From Rhea pennata (lineage: Eukaryota > Chordata > Aves > Rheiformes > Rheidae): DNA of 64,000 nt. The position numbers and the translations under genes are program-made. A model generated the notes under the pieces. That model was not told the DNA's origin, did no database searches, and saw nothing but the letters and a program-made list of their open reading frames with translations. Within the stretch, counting starts at the first letter, position 1; every line of letters begins with the position of its first letter. The stretch is taken from the NCBI RefSeq assembly GCF_028389875.1, contig NW_026907680.1:1860001-1924000 (forward strand), read 5' to 3'. Shown piece by piece: positions 45,613 to 64,000 of the stretch.

Positions 45613-48600
45613 ACAGCCTTTCCTCCTTAGAGAGATGACCCAGTCTTCTAACCATCTTCATAGCAGTACATCAACTCTGGCAAGTCCTGTGGAGAATGCT
45701 GCAGACATCCAAGATGCCTGTGCCCATTTTCTCCACAAACACGGAGGTTCTGCTTGCAGACTGCAGCTCACGCAGTACTTGAGGCCAGGGTTCCGAGAGC
45801 TGCAGCCCGCAGTGGGAGAAGAGGCCTTTGCTGTCTTTGGGCTCATTCCTCAGCTCTGTGCTTGTTTCCTACTTTCTGCCAGATTCTGCTCTTGCACCTC
45901 CCATCCCTGAGGGGAAGACAAATGGAACAAGCCTGCCCTTCAAAGGTAGGACTCTGAGAGACAAAAAGAGGTTGCTCTTGCAAACTAAGCAGCAAGCGGA
46001 GGAAGCCAGAGCTCCTGTGCTGGGAAACACGAGGCATTAGACAGATCTCATCCGAAGCTGGTGTCCTTTGATGGCTTTGCCATGGATGCCGAGGGAGTGA
46101 AGAGGCTTAGGCCAACAGCTTTGCAGAGCAGGAGCAGAGAGCACTGGCTGCAGTCACATGGTGTTTCAGCACAGGCTGCAGCAGCAGCAAGTAGGCACAG
46201 AACAGCAAAGAATGCACTGATTGCCCCAACAGGGTCTTCTTCCAGCAGCCTGGGGCCTGGGAGCTTCCTCAGCCAGAGGCAGGAGACACAAAGCCTTTGC
46301 CTGCTTGGTCCTTCCAGAAGCGCACCCCCACCTTGGGCTGAAAGCACACCGTCAATGTGTGGCAGGGCCAGATGCGGCTCCTTGCTTGCCTTCTCTCTTC
46401 CTCTTCAAAGCACTTCTGCTGGGCTTCTTCTCACCTCTGCAGGGCAAGGAGATTCGGCTTTCAGCGACCTCTCTCTTGCCTCTCCTTCCCGACCAAGAGC
46501 TGTTAGCTCACAGCCTGCCCCGGTGCATGCAAAGTTCAGATGTGGTCATTTACTCCCCAACAGGCCTCACTCCTCCTGCAGCAAATACCCTCTGGCACTT
46601 TATTGCCCAGCCATTCCCTGTGCATTGATCCTTCTGTAGCTCTTATTTGGGGAGCCTATAACATGGAGAGGAATGAGTGGTTCTGGTTTTGGTTTGTTTG
46701 AAAAGATTGATCCTTACCAGAAACAAGCAAGGCAGAAAGACATTCTGGGCTGGCCTTTTCCTCCAGACCTTGTTTGTCACAGCAGAGAGTCAGCTGCCCG
46801 TATGGGAGCATGATTTGGATTGGAAAAGGGTGCGGGAACTCCTCATCACAAAGGCCTTAAGCCATACTGGGGAGCCAAAGCCCTCAGGGAAAGCCCACAA
46901 TTTTCTCAGCCTGGTCTTCAAGTATGGCCTCAGAAGGCAAGTGGGCCTCTTGGCATGCTGGGCTGCCACCTTCAGCAGGAGCTCTCCTGGACGGACTGAG
47001 TTCTTGCTTTTCTCTTTACTCATACAATTTCAAGAAGAAAACTAGAACTCCCCACCAGTGTCCCTGGCCACACTGAGACAACTGTGACTCCTAAGGGCAC
47101 CATTTGCAGAAGGGCCCAGGAAGAGTCTGCATAGGGATTGTCAGAGAAGGAAAGCTCCTCAGATCCACTGGAGATGTGGGCCTTCCACTCGTGTATGCAG
47201 TGTGCTTCCCAGGCTCTGACAAAGGAAAGGTATGGGTGGGGGAGGAGGGCAAACTGGTTCCTCTGGAGTCCCTGCTTTGTGACAGGACCTATTTCAAAGC
47301 ACGGAGCTCATCAGAGAGGTCCTTTTTGCTCCAGGATCTTTTCCTCACCCAGCCCTGTGATTTGTTTCTCTACAGCTTTTAACATTTGCTGGCATGTCCA
47401 CAAACCTCTTGCCTAACACTAGCATTTTTGAATGTCATCCCGTACTGACTGGCAGCAATGTCATTTATTGGCTTCTGAGACTTTATCTGATTGTGCTCGA
47501 TGCAGGAAGAGAGTGAGGGTCTTCTTGGTTGTTTTACATAGTCCTGTAGAGGAGCTTCCCTGGAAAAAAGGAAGTTTCGACAGGGCAAGTGGAACCTGTG
47601 TGTGTGTTTGTGTATGCATATACATCTCCATCAAGAAGGCTCAGCAGAAAGTGGCTAAAAGATTTGTCCTCCATAAAAATGCCTTTCTGAGCTGTGAAGG
47701 AAGATGGGATGCTCGGAGACAGAGAGACCTGCAGGGGTCCAGGTTGGCCAATGGTGTAAGTAGATATGGTCGGTGGGTTTTCTGAAAACGTGTGGTGCAT
47801 ATCACAGAATCACAGAATGGGTAACGTTGGAAGGGACCTCAGGAGATCATCTAGTCCTACCTCCCTGCTCAAGCAGGGTCACCTAGACCATGTTAGACAG
47901 GGTTGCATCCGGGCAGGGTCTGAATCTCCCCAGAGAAGGAGACTCTACAATGTCTCTGGGAAACCTCTCCCAGTGCTCGGTCACTCTCACAGGAAAGAAA
48001 TTCCTCCTCATATTGAGGCGGAGCTTCCACTGGTTCAGTTTGTGCCCGTTGCCTCTTGTCCTGTTGCGTGGCACTAGTGAAAAGAGTTCGGCCCCATCCC
48101 TTTGACGGGGATATCCAGTGGAATTTCCTTCACTCTCTTTCAAGAGCATGTTGAGTGATAATCAAACACAAAAAATCAAATGTCTTCCTCTGTGTGGGCC
48201 CCTTTCATTTTGATTTCCTCTGAGGGCTTTACATCTCTCTACATTTTTGCACTGTCCAGTCTCATGTACTATTTATTTCCACAAACACTTTGGGCTACGT
48301 GTTCTGGAATACTAACACTGGATTTTTTTTCCCCCTCTCCCAGGTGCAGGTGAAGTTGGAAGTACATGTGTTGGCCTCCAGGCATCTACTGAAGGATCTG
48401 CAGCAAATGCCACATCCTAGGGTAATACAGAGGCATTGTGATACTCTGAGCAAAAAGGATGTGACCGGCACAAAACACTATGCAAAGCTGGTGAAAAATA
48501 TTTGCTTTACACAGCACGGTAATGGTTTCCCACTAAGTGGTCTGGCTGTGAGAAATCCTTGCTGCAGGCTGAACCTAAACTCCAAGGGGTTTCAAAAGTT

Positions 48601-49216
48601 GCCAGGCACACTGCACTTCCCTCTAACAAGCCTGCAGGGATACAGAGCTTGTCTGGCACCGTAAAGTCCATGTCCCTTCTACTGTGAGTAACCAACTGGC
48701 TAACCTTTCTTCTGCAGCTTGATGGAGCTGCCTAAGTATTTTGTATGGAAGCACATGTGTGGTCTTGCTCAAGTCAGGCGCTGCCTTTTAGCCACAGCAG
48801 TCCCTCTGCTCCCTTCCATTCTCTTCTGGCTACAGACATGTAGCGTTTTCAACGTTCTCTTAGCACTGAGCACATTGCTCTTGGATCTGTTCTGTGTCCC
48901 CTACTTCAGTCCTCATGCACTGGAAAACCCTCCAGTGCAGCCCAGCATGGCCACTGGCAGGCACAAGGCTTTGATGCTGAGTGTGAGGGCACTTGTGCCT
49001 TGCACCTGGAAGCCTCGCAGCAGGAAAATGGTGTCAGTGCTGACAGGGAGGTGATTCCAGCCCCACCCACCTGGAAGCCAGGAGGAGGAACCTTGCTGCT
49101 GCTTCTGCTAGTGAGCTCACTTTGGCCTCAAGACCTGAGAGGCCACCAGTGGCCACAAGGCTGCTGTTAGTGCCTGGCGGGACACAACCAGCCTGAGGAA
49201 GCAGCAGGGGTGTTGG
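45613..49216 (+). other. Triplicated block, copy 3, truncated by a retrovirus
   Basis: Direct homologue of parts of 9860-15000. Sequence resembling 9860-10430 is at 45730-46640, the 123-codon ORF block at 46677-47045, the VQVKLEVHVLAS frame at 48345-48664, and the degenerate GGAAGCC repeats at 48990-49200. Homology stops at 49216, at the point equivalent to about 14996 in the left arm, where the retroviral LTR begins. The CARD exon that should follow about 1 kb later is absent. No recognised gene. Confidence 0.6.
47812..48109 (-). mobile_element. CR1 LINE 3' end (same insertion as 27162-27468)
   Basis: CR1 tail in minus orientation from ATCACAGAATCACAGAATGG to GGCCCCATCCCTTTGACGGG. It interrupts GTGGTGCATATC/CAGTGG exactly where copy 1 (12961-12980) is uninterrupted. 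Confidence 0.9.
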
Positions 49217-49769
49217 TGTTAGAGAAATACTGTGGGAAAAACTTTGCAAATAGTTAACAAGACTCAAGGACACGGGGGAGAGAAAAACAGTACTGCAAAG
49301 GATAACCAGCTCCGGCTGAGTAACCTTGATGAAACCACAGCGCTGTAAAGATTGCGAGGAGTATGTAAGACAAAAACAGCAGAATAACCCAGAAGTGACC
49401 TGAGGTTCATTAAGGCTTATTAACATACTAAACTTCACACCCCTAAATGAATAATGAGATGGAAATGACATGATAATGATGTTACTGCCTCTTCTTTGCT
49501 TCCTATGCTAATTAACAAGAATGTGAAAGTGCAAGCGCAGAGCAATTACCTGAGGTAATGAAACTGTAAACAACAGGAAAACTTGCATGAAGTACTCTTT
49601 GAAAAGCATGTATAAAAAAAGAACGAGAAGGGGAGAAAGTGTGCTAGCTCTGTGGATTTACCAGCTAGCCCCCATCTCTGCGCAGAAATGAAATCAACAA
49701 ATATCTCGACGCTGTGTGTCTATTGGTTGCTTGCACAGCGGGTAACAGAACCCAGATTTTGGGACAACA
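49217..49769 (+). repeat. 5' LTR
   Basis: Begins TGTTAGAG and ends ACAACA, giving matching TGTT...AACA inverted ends. A TATA box (TATAAAA) lies at 49611-49617. The primer site starts three bases after the end. The LTR is 553 bp. Confidence 0.85.
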
Positions 49770-49772
49770 GTT

Positions 49773-49790
49773 TGGCGACCCAGATGGGAC
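49773..49790 (+). other. Primer binding site for tRNA-Arg
   Basis: TGGCGACCCAGATGGGAC is complementary to the 3' end of vertebrate tRNA-Arg(CCG) including its CCA tail, as I remember that tRNA. A tRNA database comparison would confirm it. Confidence 0.75.
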
Positions 49791-50159
49791 TTGCCAGAAG
49801 GCCTTGCCCGGATCATCTTGCCATTCCCGACAGCAGACTGGATCGGATCGAGCTCCAGGATGCACCGACCTGTTGATCGGGGAGTCCTCCGACCTCCCTC
49901 CGAAGTTGGGATGACAAGAGGCTCAAAGGTGCAACGCCGACCAGAGATATTTGTGCCAGGGCGAAAGGGGGGTGAATCTTTGGATTGGTGAGTATCAAAT
50001 TTACTTACTTCCGCAGAAGACTATGTTGAATTATGTCACACGTAGACCTTCGGCAAAGGTTGCCTTAAATTGACCAGAGGGGTCAGAGCGGAGTGCACAC
50101 AAAGGTACGGGAAAAAAGGTATTTCTAGGTAATAAGGTTGGTATTTCTAGGTAATTAAC

Positions 50160-51639
50160 ATGGGATCAAGCCAATCCATGATTCCTCCCTGTAGCCCTTT
50201 GGGTTGTATTTTGAAACACTGGAATATTTTTGGAGGAGATCGGATGACAAAAAAAAAAGAATGAAAAGGTGTTGTAATCAATGGTGGCCAGTGTATAATC
50301 TGGAATGTGATGAGAAATGGCCAAAATATGGGACCTTGAACTATAACACTATATTACAGTTACTGCTGTTTTGTTGCCGGAAGGGGAAGTGGGATGAGAT
50401 ACCCTATGTGGAGGCTTTTGTGTCACTATATAGGGAAGCAGAAATTCAGAGGGAATGTGAACTTATGAGTAAGGAGGAATCTGTAATGGTTGCAGTAGGA
50501 AAGAAGGAAGAGAGCGGGTATTGTGCTAACAGACAAATTCCGAATGGAGAGGAGCAGGAGGATGTACAACTACTGACAGTGCCCCCCTCTTGTGGAAACA
50601 ATTCCACTGCAGTTGAAGCATTGCCCGCCCCGCTAGAAAGCCAAGAGTACAGCCCTATTTCTGGCCGAACTAGGAGATGGAAACAACCTGTTCTACAGGC
50701 TCCTTTGAGACAAGCGGTGGGACCAGAAGGGCTGCCAGTATTTGTACATGTTCCTTTTACAACCTTGGATTTACTAAACTGGAAGCAGTCTGTTGGATCA
50801 TATAGGGAAAATCCTGAGAAGCTGCATCAGCTTTTGGAGACTATTATGATAACTCATAATCCTAACTGGGGAGATGTGCAGGCGCTGTTGAATGCTTTCC
50901 TGACGGGAGAAGAAAGGAGGCTGGTAATTGCTAAGGCAAAAGAAGAGGGTGAGAGAAGGGACAGAAAGGGGGATCCTGAGGTCTATTTACGCACCAGAAA
51001 GGATCCAGAGTGGGATCCAAATAGGAGCAAGGGTAGGGAGCTATTGAAGCAGTATCAATAGCTATTTTTATATAAGGTTCAGTACGGGGTTCCAAAACCA
51101 AAGACTGTGTCAAAATTGTATGAAGTAAAGCAAGGGCCTGAAGAAAATCCCTCGGCCTTTTATGAAAGATTATGCGAAAGAGCCAGAAAATGGACAGACC
51201 TGGATCCAAATGAGGAAGCGAATCAAAGGCTGTTTAATATGCTCTTTATTGGCCAGTCAGCTCAGGATATTAGAAAGAAGCAGCAGAAGGTAGATGGAGC
51301 TGGGGGAATGTCTATTCCACAGCTGATAGAAATAGCGTATAAGGTACAGAATAATCGAGATGAAAAGAGAACAAGAGAAATCGAATGAAACTGCAGGCTT
51401 CTCTCCTGGCAGCTGTCCAGAGGAATGAATTCCAAGGCAGGGGCAGGGGAAGCAGGAGAGGTAACAGAGGAGGAAGAGGTGGAAGGGGAGGGAGGCCAGG
51501 AGGAGGCCTCCCTAGACCCGCTTTGGGTCCAAATCAATGTGCAGTTTGTAGGCAGGAAGGGCACTGGAAAGATGAATGTCCAAATCGAAGAAGGATAGCA
51601 AAGCTACAGAGCCCAGCAAGCACCGACCTAATTATGTGA
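50160..51639 (+). pseudogene. gag: Retroviral gag, broken
   Basis: The probable start is ATG 50160 with a Met-Gly N-terminus suited to myristoylation. The frame is lost at a run of ten A (50249-50258) and continues in another frame through matrix-like and capsid sequence. The capsid portion includes VPFTTLDLLNWK and LLNAFLTGEERR, typical of gammaretroviral capsids. An in-frame TAG at 51059-51061 splits the capsid, and a further frame change occurs at about 51385. The nucleocapsid part has an Arg/Gly-rich stretch and one zinc knuckle (C52-x2-C55-x4-H60-x4-C65 of the frame starting at 51385; 51538-51579). Three lesions make it non-functional. Confidence 0.88.
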
Positions 51640-53310
51640 GAGGAGTCAGATATGGAATGAAGGGGACCGGGGGAGAAAATCAGAATTTCCTCAGCTGATC
51701 CCCTGGTTCCAGTAAAGCTGGGGAATGAAACTATAGATTTTTTATTAGATAGTGGAGCCACTCATTCATGATAACTAGTTGTAAAGGACCCTTAAGTAAG
51801 ACTGCTACCACCATTGTTGGGGCTACGGGAAGGAAAGCTTTGAGGCCATTTTTGCAACCAATGGAGTGCACGACTGGAGGTACTAAATTGACTCATGAAT
51901 TTCTCTATAAGCCAGAGTGTCTCCTCCCTTTATTAGGATGGGATTTACTATGCAAACTGAATGCGCAGGTGACCTTTTCTGAGAGTTCCGTGCAGCTCCA
52001 CAGCCCTCCAGAATCGGCATGGAGAGCACAAATCTGCCTTTTGATGGGATCGGCTCCAGACGATAACAGTGCAAGTATCCCTTCAAGTGTATTGGATGCG
52101 GTGATTCCCTTGGTTTGGGCCTCAACAAAGCCAGGCAAAGCAAAAAACGCAACTCCGGTCAAAATAGAGCTGCAACCAGGAGCGAAGCCAGTTAGGGTGC
52201 ATCAGTACCCTATCAAGCTAGAAGCACGTAGAGGATTGGAACCCCTAATTAATGCCTTCTTGCAATATGGCTTGCTTAGAGAGTGTCAGTCTGAATTCAA
52301 TACACCAATCCTGCCGGTAAGGAAACCGTGCTCCCAAGAATATCGACTGGTCCAGGACCTGAGGGCAGTGAACCAAATAACAAAAGATATCCATCCAAGC
52401 GTGCCAAACCCATATACTCTTTTAGCCTCGGTGCCTGAGACTAACAGTTGTTTTACAGTGCTAGATTTAAAAGATGCCTTTTTCTGTATTCCTATAGAAG
52501 AACAAAGCCAGACAATTTTCACCTTTGAATGGGAAAGTCCCACTACGAGGAGGATGGAGCAGTTATGCTGGACGGTCCTTCCTCAAGGATTCAAGGACAG
52601 CCCTACCGTGTTTGGTGAGATCTTGGCCAAAGAACTAGCCCAATGGCAGGAAGGTAACAAAAATGTCACTCTTTTACAGTACGTGGATGACATTTTGAGT
52701 GGAGCAGATTCAGAGCAAATATGTTTAGAGGCGACAGTGAGTCTGTTCTATTTTTTGGGACTTGCCAGGTATCGTGTTTCAAAGAAAAAGGCTCAGATTG
52801 CGAAGAAGGAAGTCCAATATCTTGGATTTAAATTATCAAAAGGACAACGTGCACTAGGAGCGGAAAGAAAAGAGGCTATATGCCGAATTGCAGGACCCCG
52901 CACAAAAAGACAGCTGAGGGGATTCTTGGGAATGGCAGGATTTTGCCGTATATGGATCCCTAATTTTGTGCTGATAACTAAACCTTTATATGCAGCCCTA
53001 AAGGGTCCGGGAGAATGGTTAGAGTGGACCCTAGAATGCCGTGCTAGTTTCGATGAAATAAAAAAGAAATTGATGGAAGCTCCAGCACTGGGACTCCCAG
53101 ATATGGCTAAACCCTTTCAATTGTATGTGCATGAGCGGCAGCAGGTGGCCTCGGGAGTAATGACCCAAATGCTTGGGAGCCGGAAAAGACCGGTGGCATA
53201 TCTTTCTAAACAATTAGACAAAGTAAGTAAAGGATGGCCGGCCTGCCTCCGGGCTATAGCAGCCACTGTCTTTATTAATACAAGAGGCCCGCAAATTGAC
53301 TGTGGGTAGC
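51640..53310 (+). pseudogene. pol: Retroviral protease and reverse transcriptase, broken
   Basis: Protease is recognisable by the active-site motif LLDSGATHS (Asp at 51748-51750), then a frame loss and TGA at 51769 immediately after it. The next frame (51768-53309) holds the rest of protease and the reverse transcriptase, with LPQGFKDSPTVF and the catalytic YVDD at 52680-52691, and the thumb region. The frame ends at 53309 in sequence that should lead into the connection domain. Most of that domain is missing by an internal deletion at about 53285-53300. Confidence 0.9.
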
Positions 53311-54812
53311 AGCTTTGTACAGAATGGAGAGAGAAAGGCTGGATATGCAGTAGTGACTCAGTGGAAAGAAGTAGAAGCTAAACCATTGCCACAAAACACC
53401 TCAGCAAGAAAGGCTGAAATCATTGCCCTTTTACGAGCCCTTGAAATCGGAAAGGGCCAAAGAGTAAATATAGATACTGACTCAAAGTATGCTTTTGGGG
53501 TAGTTCACACTCATGGAGCGATTTGGAAAGAACGAGGGCTCTTAAATTCTCAAGGAAGTAATATCAAGTATGGACAAGAGATATTAAGATTGTTCAAAGC
53601 AATAATGGAACCCAAAGAAGTAGCTATAATGCATTGCAAAGCCCACCAGAAGGGAAATAGTGAAGTGGCACATGGAAACAGGAGAGCAGATATGGCAGCC
53701 AAAAAGGCAGCACTAGCAGGACAGGTGATTGGGGCTTTTTTACCCAGTAGAAAAATGCAAATGAGACCTCCTGAATATTCAGACAATCAATTGGCAGAAA
53801 GGCTAAAATGTACAAAAAATGCATGAAGAAACTCACATGGGAGCAGATGCTATGATAAGCAGCGTAAAAAAGATACGCTGTGGGATCAAAGATGCTATCA
53901 AATGCTGACCTTATTGTAAGGAGATGCCCCACCTGTTGTGCAACTAACCCCAAAATTCAGAAGAAACCACCTATGGGAGAACTAAGAGGATTAACCCCAG
54001 GGGAACACTGGCACATCGATTTCTCTCAATTGCCTAAATGTGGTCGGTTTAAATATTTACTTGTTTTGGTAGATACATTTTCTGGTTGGCCAGAAGCCTT
54101 CCCATGCTCCACCAATCGTGCAAAAGAGGTAATTAAGATTTTACTAAAAGAGATAGTTCCTCGATTTGTGATTCCTGAAGGTATATCCTCAGATAATGGA
54201 CCTCATTTTATTTCAGAGGTGGTTCAAGGAACATCCAGATTTTTACAGATGAAATGGGAATTACACACTCCATGCAGACCCCAGTCTAGCGGTAAGGTAG
54301 AAAGAATGAACCAAACACTTAAAAGACATATTTCAAGACTGTGTCAGGAAACCCATCTTAAATGGGTAGATGTATTACCAATGGCCTTGATGAGAATAAG
54401 AATAACCCCAAGAATAAAAGAGGGAGTAAGCCCTTTTGAAACACTTTACGGGAAACCTTACCCAATTAATGAAATAGGGGGACGAAGTGATCAAATGCAT
54501 GTAAGAGGGGAAGAAATGTTGAGAGAGTATTTATTGTCTTTGTCTCGGGTACTAACATCTTTACATAGGTACCTTAATCAACGTACCCCCCTTCCATTGG
54601 ATTCCCCTGTGCATGACTTCAAGCCTGGGCATCTAGTTTATATTCGGACATGGAAAGAAGAACCACTAAGAGAAAAGTGGAAAGGACCTTACCTGGTGCT
54701 TCTGAAAACTCCTACTGCAGTAAAGGTGGAGGGAATAAGTTCCTGGACCCACTATTCCCGAATACAGAAGGCACCTTTGAATGACTCGTGGACTGCCACA
54801 CCCACAAGATAG
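53296..54812 (+). pseudogene. pol: Retroviral RNase H and integrase, broken
   Basis: The RNase H frame 53296-53826 keeps the second and third acidic positions (AEIIALLRALE, NIDTDSKYAFG) and a histidine/Asp end (HCKAHQKGN, RRADMAAKKA). The first catalytic Asp of the usual D-G-S-S motif is not present in this frame, which reads VGSSF at the deletion joint. After a frame break at about 53826, integrase (53880-54812) has CPTCC of the zinc finger, the catalytic D (54018-54020), D (54192-54194) and E (54300-54302), and a C-terminal KWKGPYLVLL motif of the GPY/F type. The integrase core itself is open. Confidence 0.9.
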
Positions 54813-55247
54813 CTCCCAAGAGAAGAACACAGAAGTTACAAAAGTGATGAACTGCACTTGGAAAATTGAACTCTTTTATATGGAAATAGAGTGCTCTTAA
54901 GTGTTATTAGGTGTTATTTTGCATTCTGATAGTATTGTTAATTATAGATAGAGCTGATTTACAAGAATATTGATTTGTTTAATTTAATTTGTTTGCTATA
55001 GAGTTAAGATGGAAAATGAGGACATTGTTAACTTTGTTATGCACGCTCATTGGTACAGCTAACCTGATTTTGTAGCTTATACGGGCCTTCAGAAAAAGTG
55101 ACTCAGATTACTGCTTGCTTCTCTATTCCCCAAATCTCCTGGATTACCCATGCCATGGGAAATACTTAGAATTAACTTAACATTCATGTAAGAATAATTG
55201 AAGTTGTTTAAATGAGACTTGCTAGATAAGTGATATTAACAAGTCTC
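54813..55247 (+). other. Region where env should be, no gene seen
   Basis: AT-rich, 435 bp between the integrase stop and the polypurine tract, with no ORF of note and no recognisable envelope motif. A complete env would need more than 1.5 kb, so env has been deleted or was never carried. Confidence 0.75.
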
Positions 55248-55272
55248 AGAGGGGGGAATTCTTAGAGAAATA
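55248..55272 (+). other. Polypurine tract and stub of the 3' LTR
   Basis: AGAGGGGGGAA (55248-55258) is followed by TCTTAGAGAAATA, which matches the first 13 bases of the 5' LTR with one change. Beyond that the sequence no longer follows the LTR, so the 3' LTR is lost at about 55273. Confidence 0.7.
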
Positions 55273-55700
55273 TCCCCCCCCCTTAAAAAGCAGGGCCCGC
55301 TCTTTGAAACAAAGGCAAGTGTTTTCCCCCAAAAGACAATTCCGCAGAAGGGGAACGGCGGCAGGCGCAGGCATGGTGAGACGCTCGCACAGGCGTCGTT
55401 CCGCAGCGGGGACGTTCCACTGCTGCCCGAGCTTTGAGACTGTCACTGCAACGGGAACCGCAGCTTGGCCGGCGGCCCCAGACCTTGACTCGTTCCCGAG
55501 AAGCTGGAGGCTCTGGCCAGGCGGCGGCCGCTCGCCCCCAGGGGAAAAAAAGAGAAAAAAGCCATTTCTGGGCACGCTCTGGCAAGGCAGCAGGAACTTC
55601 GGGATGTTCCCCTAAGTTCCTGGGATGAGCCCACGCAGGTGTATCTGCTCTGGTTTCATGCAGGGATGCTGAAGCCACATGCCAGTCTGCAAGGCCCTAA
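55273..55700. other. CpG-rich segment right of the provirus
   Basis: About 430 bp, CpG-dense at 55330-55560 (for example GGCGGCGGCCGCTCGCC), with no match to the duplicated blocks that I could see. It could be an orphan promoter island or part of another mobile element. ORFs of 60-130 codons on both strands are composition-driven. An AATAAA on the plus strand occurs at about 55738. Confidence 0.4.
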
Positions 55701-56590
55701 AAGTAAGGAGCTGCTAGCAGAAAAGCTAACGTGAGAAATAAAAGAATTTTTAAAAAATTAAAAAGCAAAGGCAGGGTAATGTTCTAGTCGTACTCAATCA
55801 CCCACAACATCTTCTGTCTTGTAAGATGGTCACATTTGAATGGTATGCTTATTTTGTTTTGTTTTAAATCTATTTTAAAAATACCTACTGAAACCAGCAA
55901 GTCAAAAAATTTTCTCTTTCCCTTATATCTGCGGTGGAGACACCTGAAGCATCCAGAGAGGTCACAAAATCCAATTATTCCAATGAGCAGGGATAAAAGA
56001 CAACGTCCTTTCAGATCGCATCTAATTAAATTAACCAAAAATCGGTGTAAGCGCTAACTTGGCGCCTGTTATGCCCGTCTGGAATCTCTTGGATCTTGTG
56101 AATCCGGCAGTTGGCCGCGTTGCAGTAACTGTCTTTTCAAGGGACTGCTCGCCAGCGAGCGGCTGGGTACAACTGCGGGAGACACGTCCCAGCTGCGCTG
56201 CTGCATTCCACCCCCAAATGCGGCAAGCGCGGGTTCATTGCTGAGCCCTGCGGGCAGTTAAGCTCTTTAGAGTGCTTGAAGAGTAAATGCAAGAGAAATA
56301 GCAAGGGGGTTTTAAATATGATTTGTTAAGGTGAGGAGCCAAATAGAAAAGACCTGCCTGGAGTTCCTGTTTAGATACATTTCATCAGTAAAAAACAATA
56401 CAACGTTTTACAGAGTATCCTCCCCAAAACTGTACAGAAATTACAAACATTTCCCCTCTGTCCATAAAGCAGAGTTTAAATTATCCCATTTCATAGTCCA
56501 TATTCAAGGCAACAAGTGAAACGATGCTGCTCAGTTCGTCTTGTCGGAGAAGCAGGATCGTTCTTCTGAGCTGCAGTCCTGCTAGAGATG
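55701..56590 (-). other. Downstream/3' UTR region of TMEM209 copy B
   Basis: Immediately 3' of the TMEM209-B stop codon in minus sense. No coding signal is recognised. A definite minus-strand polyA signal could not be assigned. Confidence 0.45.
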
Positions 56591-63961
<7,371 letters not shown>

Positions 63962-64000
63962 CTATGGAAAGAACATTATTACCTACATACAGCAACCTAA

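Larger units (their letters stand above)
49217..55272 (+). mobile_element. Endogenous gammaretrovirus-like provirus, 3'-truncated
   Basis: In order: 5' LTR, tRNA-Arg primer site, gag, protease, reverse transcriptase, RNase H, integrase, no env, a polypurine tract and the first 13 or so bases of a 3' LTR. One CX2CX4HX4C zinc knuckle in gag and a GPY/F-type integrase C-terminus place it with gamma-like (class I) elements. The coding region is broken by several frameshifts, one in-frame stop and one deletion, so it is defective. The insertion site in the paralogous arms (about 14996 and 26059) is uninterrupted. Confidence 0.92.

Noticed and set aside
54813..55247. A search for a retroviral envelope remnant
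   Set aside because: The interval is too short and shows no signal peptide, furin-like site or membrane segment pattern.

Overview
The window looks like avian nuclear DNA. It carries many CR1 LINE 3' ends (the typical bird retrotransposon), vertebrate intron/exon structure with GT-AG sites, CpG-island promoters, a gammaretrovirus-like endogenous retrovirus, and a CCDC81-type gene family amplified in tandem. Species cannot be fixed from the sequence alone.

Layout. The two ends are single-copy-like and AT-rich, and both carry TMEM209 on the minus strand. The first three coding exons (N-terminus) lie at 153-1336 behind a CpG island. The last eight coding exons (C-terminus to stop) lie at 56591-63961. 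On the minus strand this order is impossible for one gene, so two TMEM209 copies (or an assembly join) flank the 52 kb between them.

That 52 kb (about 2.8-55.3 kb) is a GC-rich mosaic of duplicated blocks. (1) A CCDC81-like gene on the plus strand (31632-44183) has two HU-type domains at its N-terminus, repeated middle exons and a Ser/Gly-rich last exon built on a 60-bp period. (2) A partial inverted copy lies at about 2.8-8.9 kb (minus), a partial direct copy at about 19.1-23.2 kb (plus) and a 3'-end scrap at 18.1-18.9 kb. (3) A large inverted repeat (8.86-17.64 kb against 23.4-30.2 kb, spacer about 5.8 kb) carries in each arm a CpG promoter, a GC-rich minisatellite and an intact terminal exon for an ASC/NLRP1/CARD8-type CARD. 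(4) A third copy of the outer part of that arm (45.6-49.2 kb) is cut off by the retrovirus before the CARD would be reached.

The retrovirus (49217-55272) has a 5' LTR, a tRNA-Arg primer site, gag and pol with several breaks, no env, and only the first bases of a 3' LTR. Its 3' end is also the junction between the duplicated cluster and the TMEM209 flank.

How it fits together: TMEM209 encodes a multi-pass nuclear-envelope protein and CCDC81 is a centrosome/cilium-linked HU-domain protein; neither has an obvious link to the CARD genes. The likely common thread is structural: an unstable, recombining block that duplicated CARD and CCDC81-like genes together and was hit by transposons at different stages, which lets the copies be ordered. 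Exon boundaries were read by eye from splice consensus and reading-frame continuity, without transcripts or database searches.
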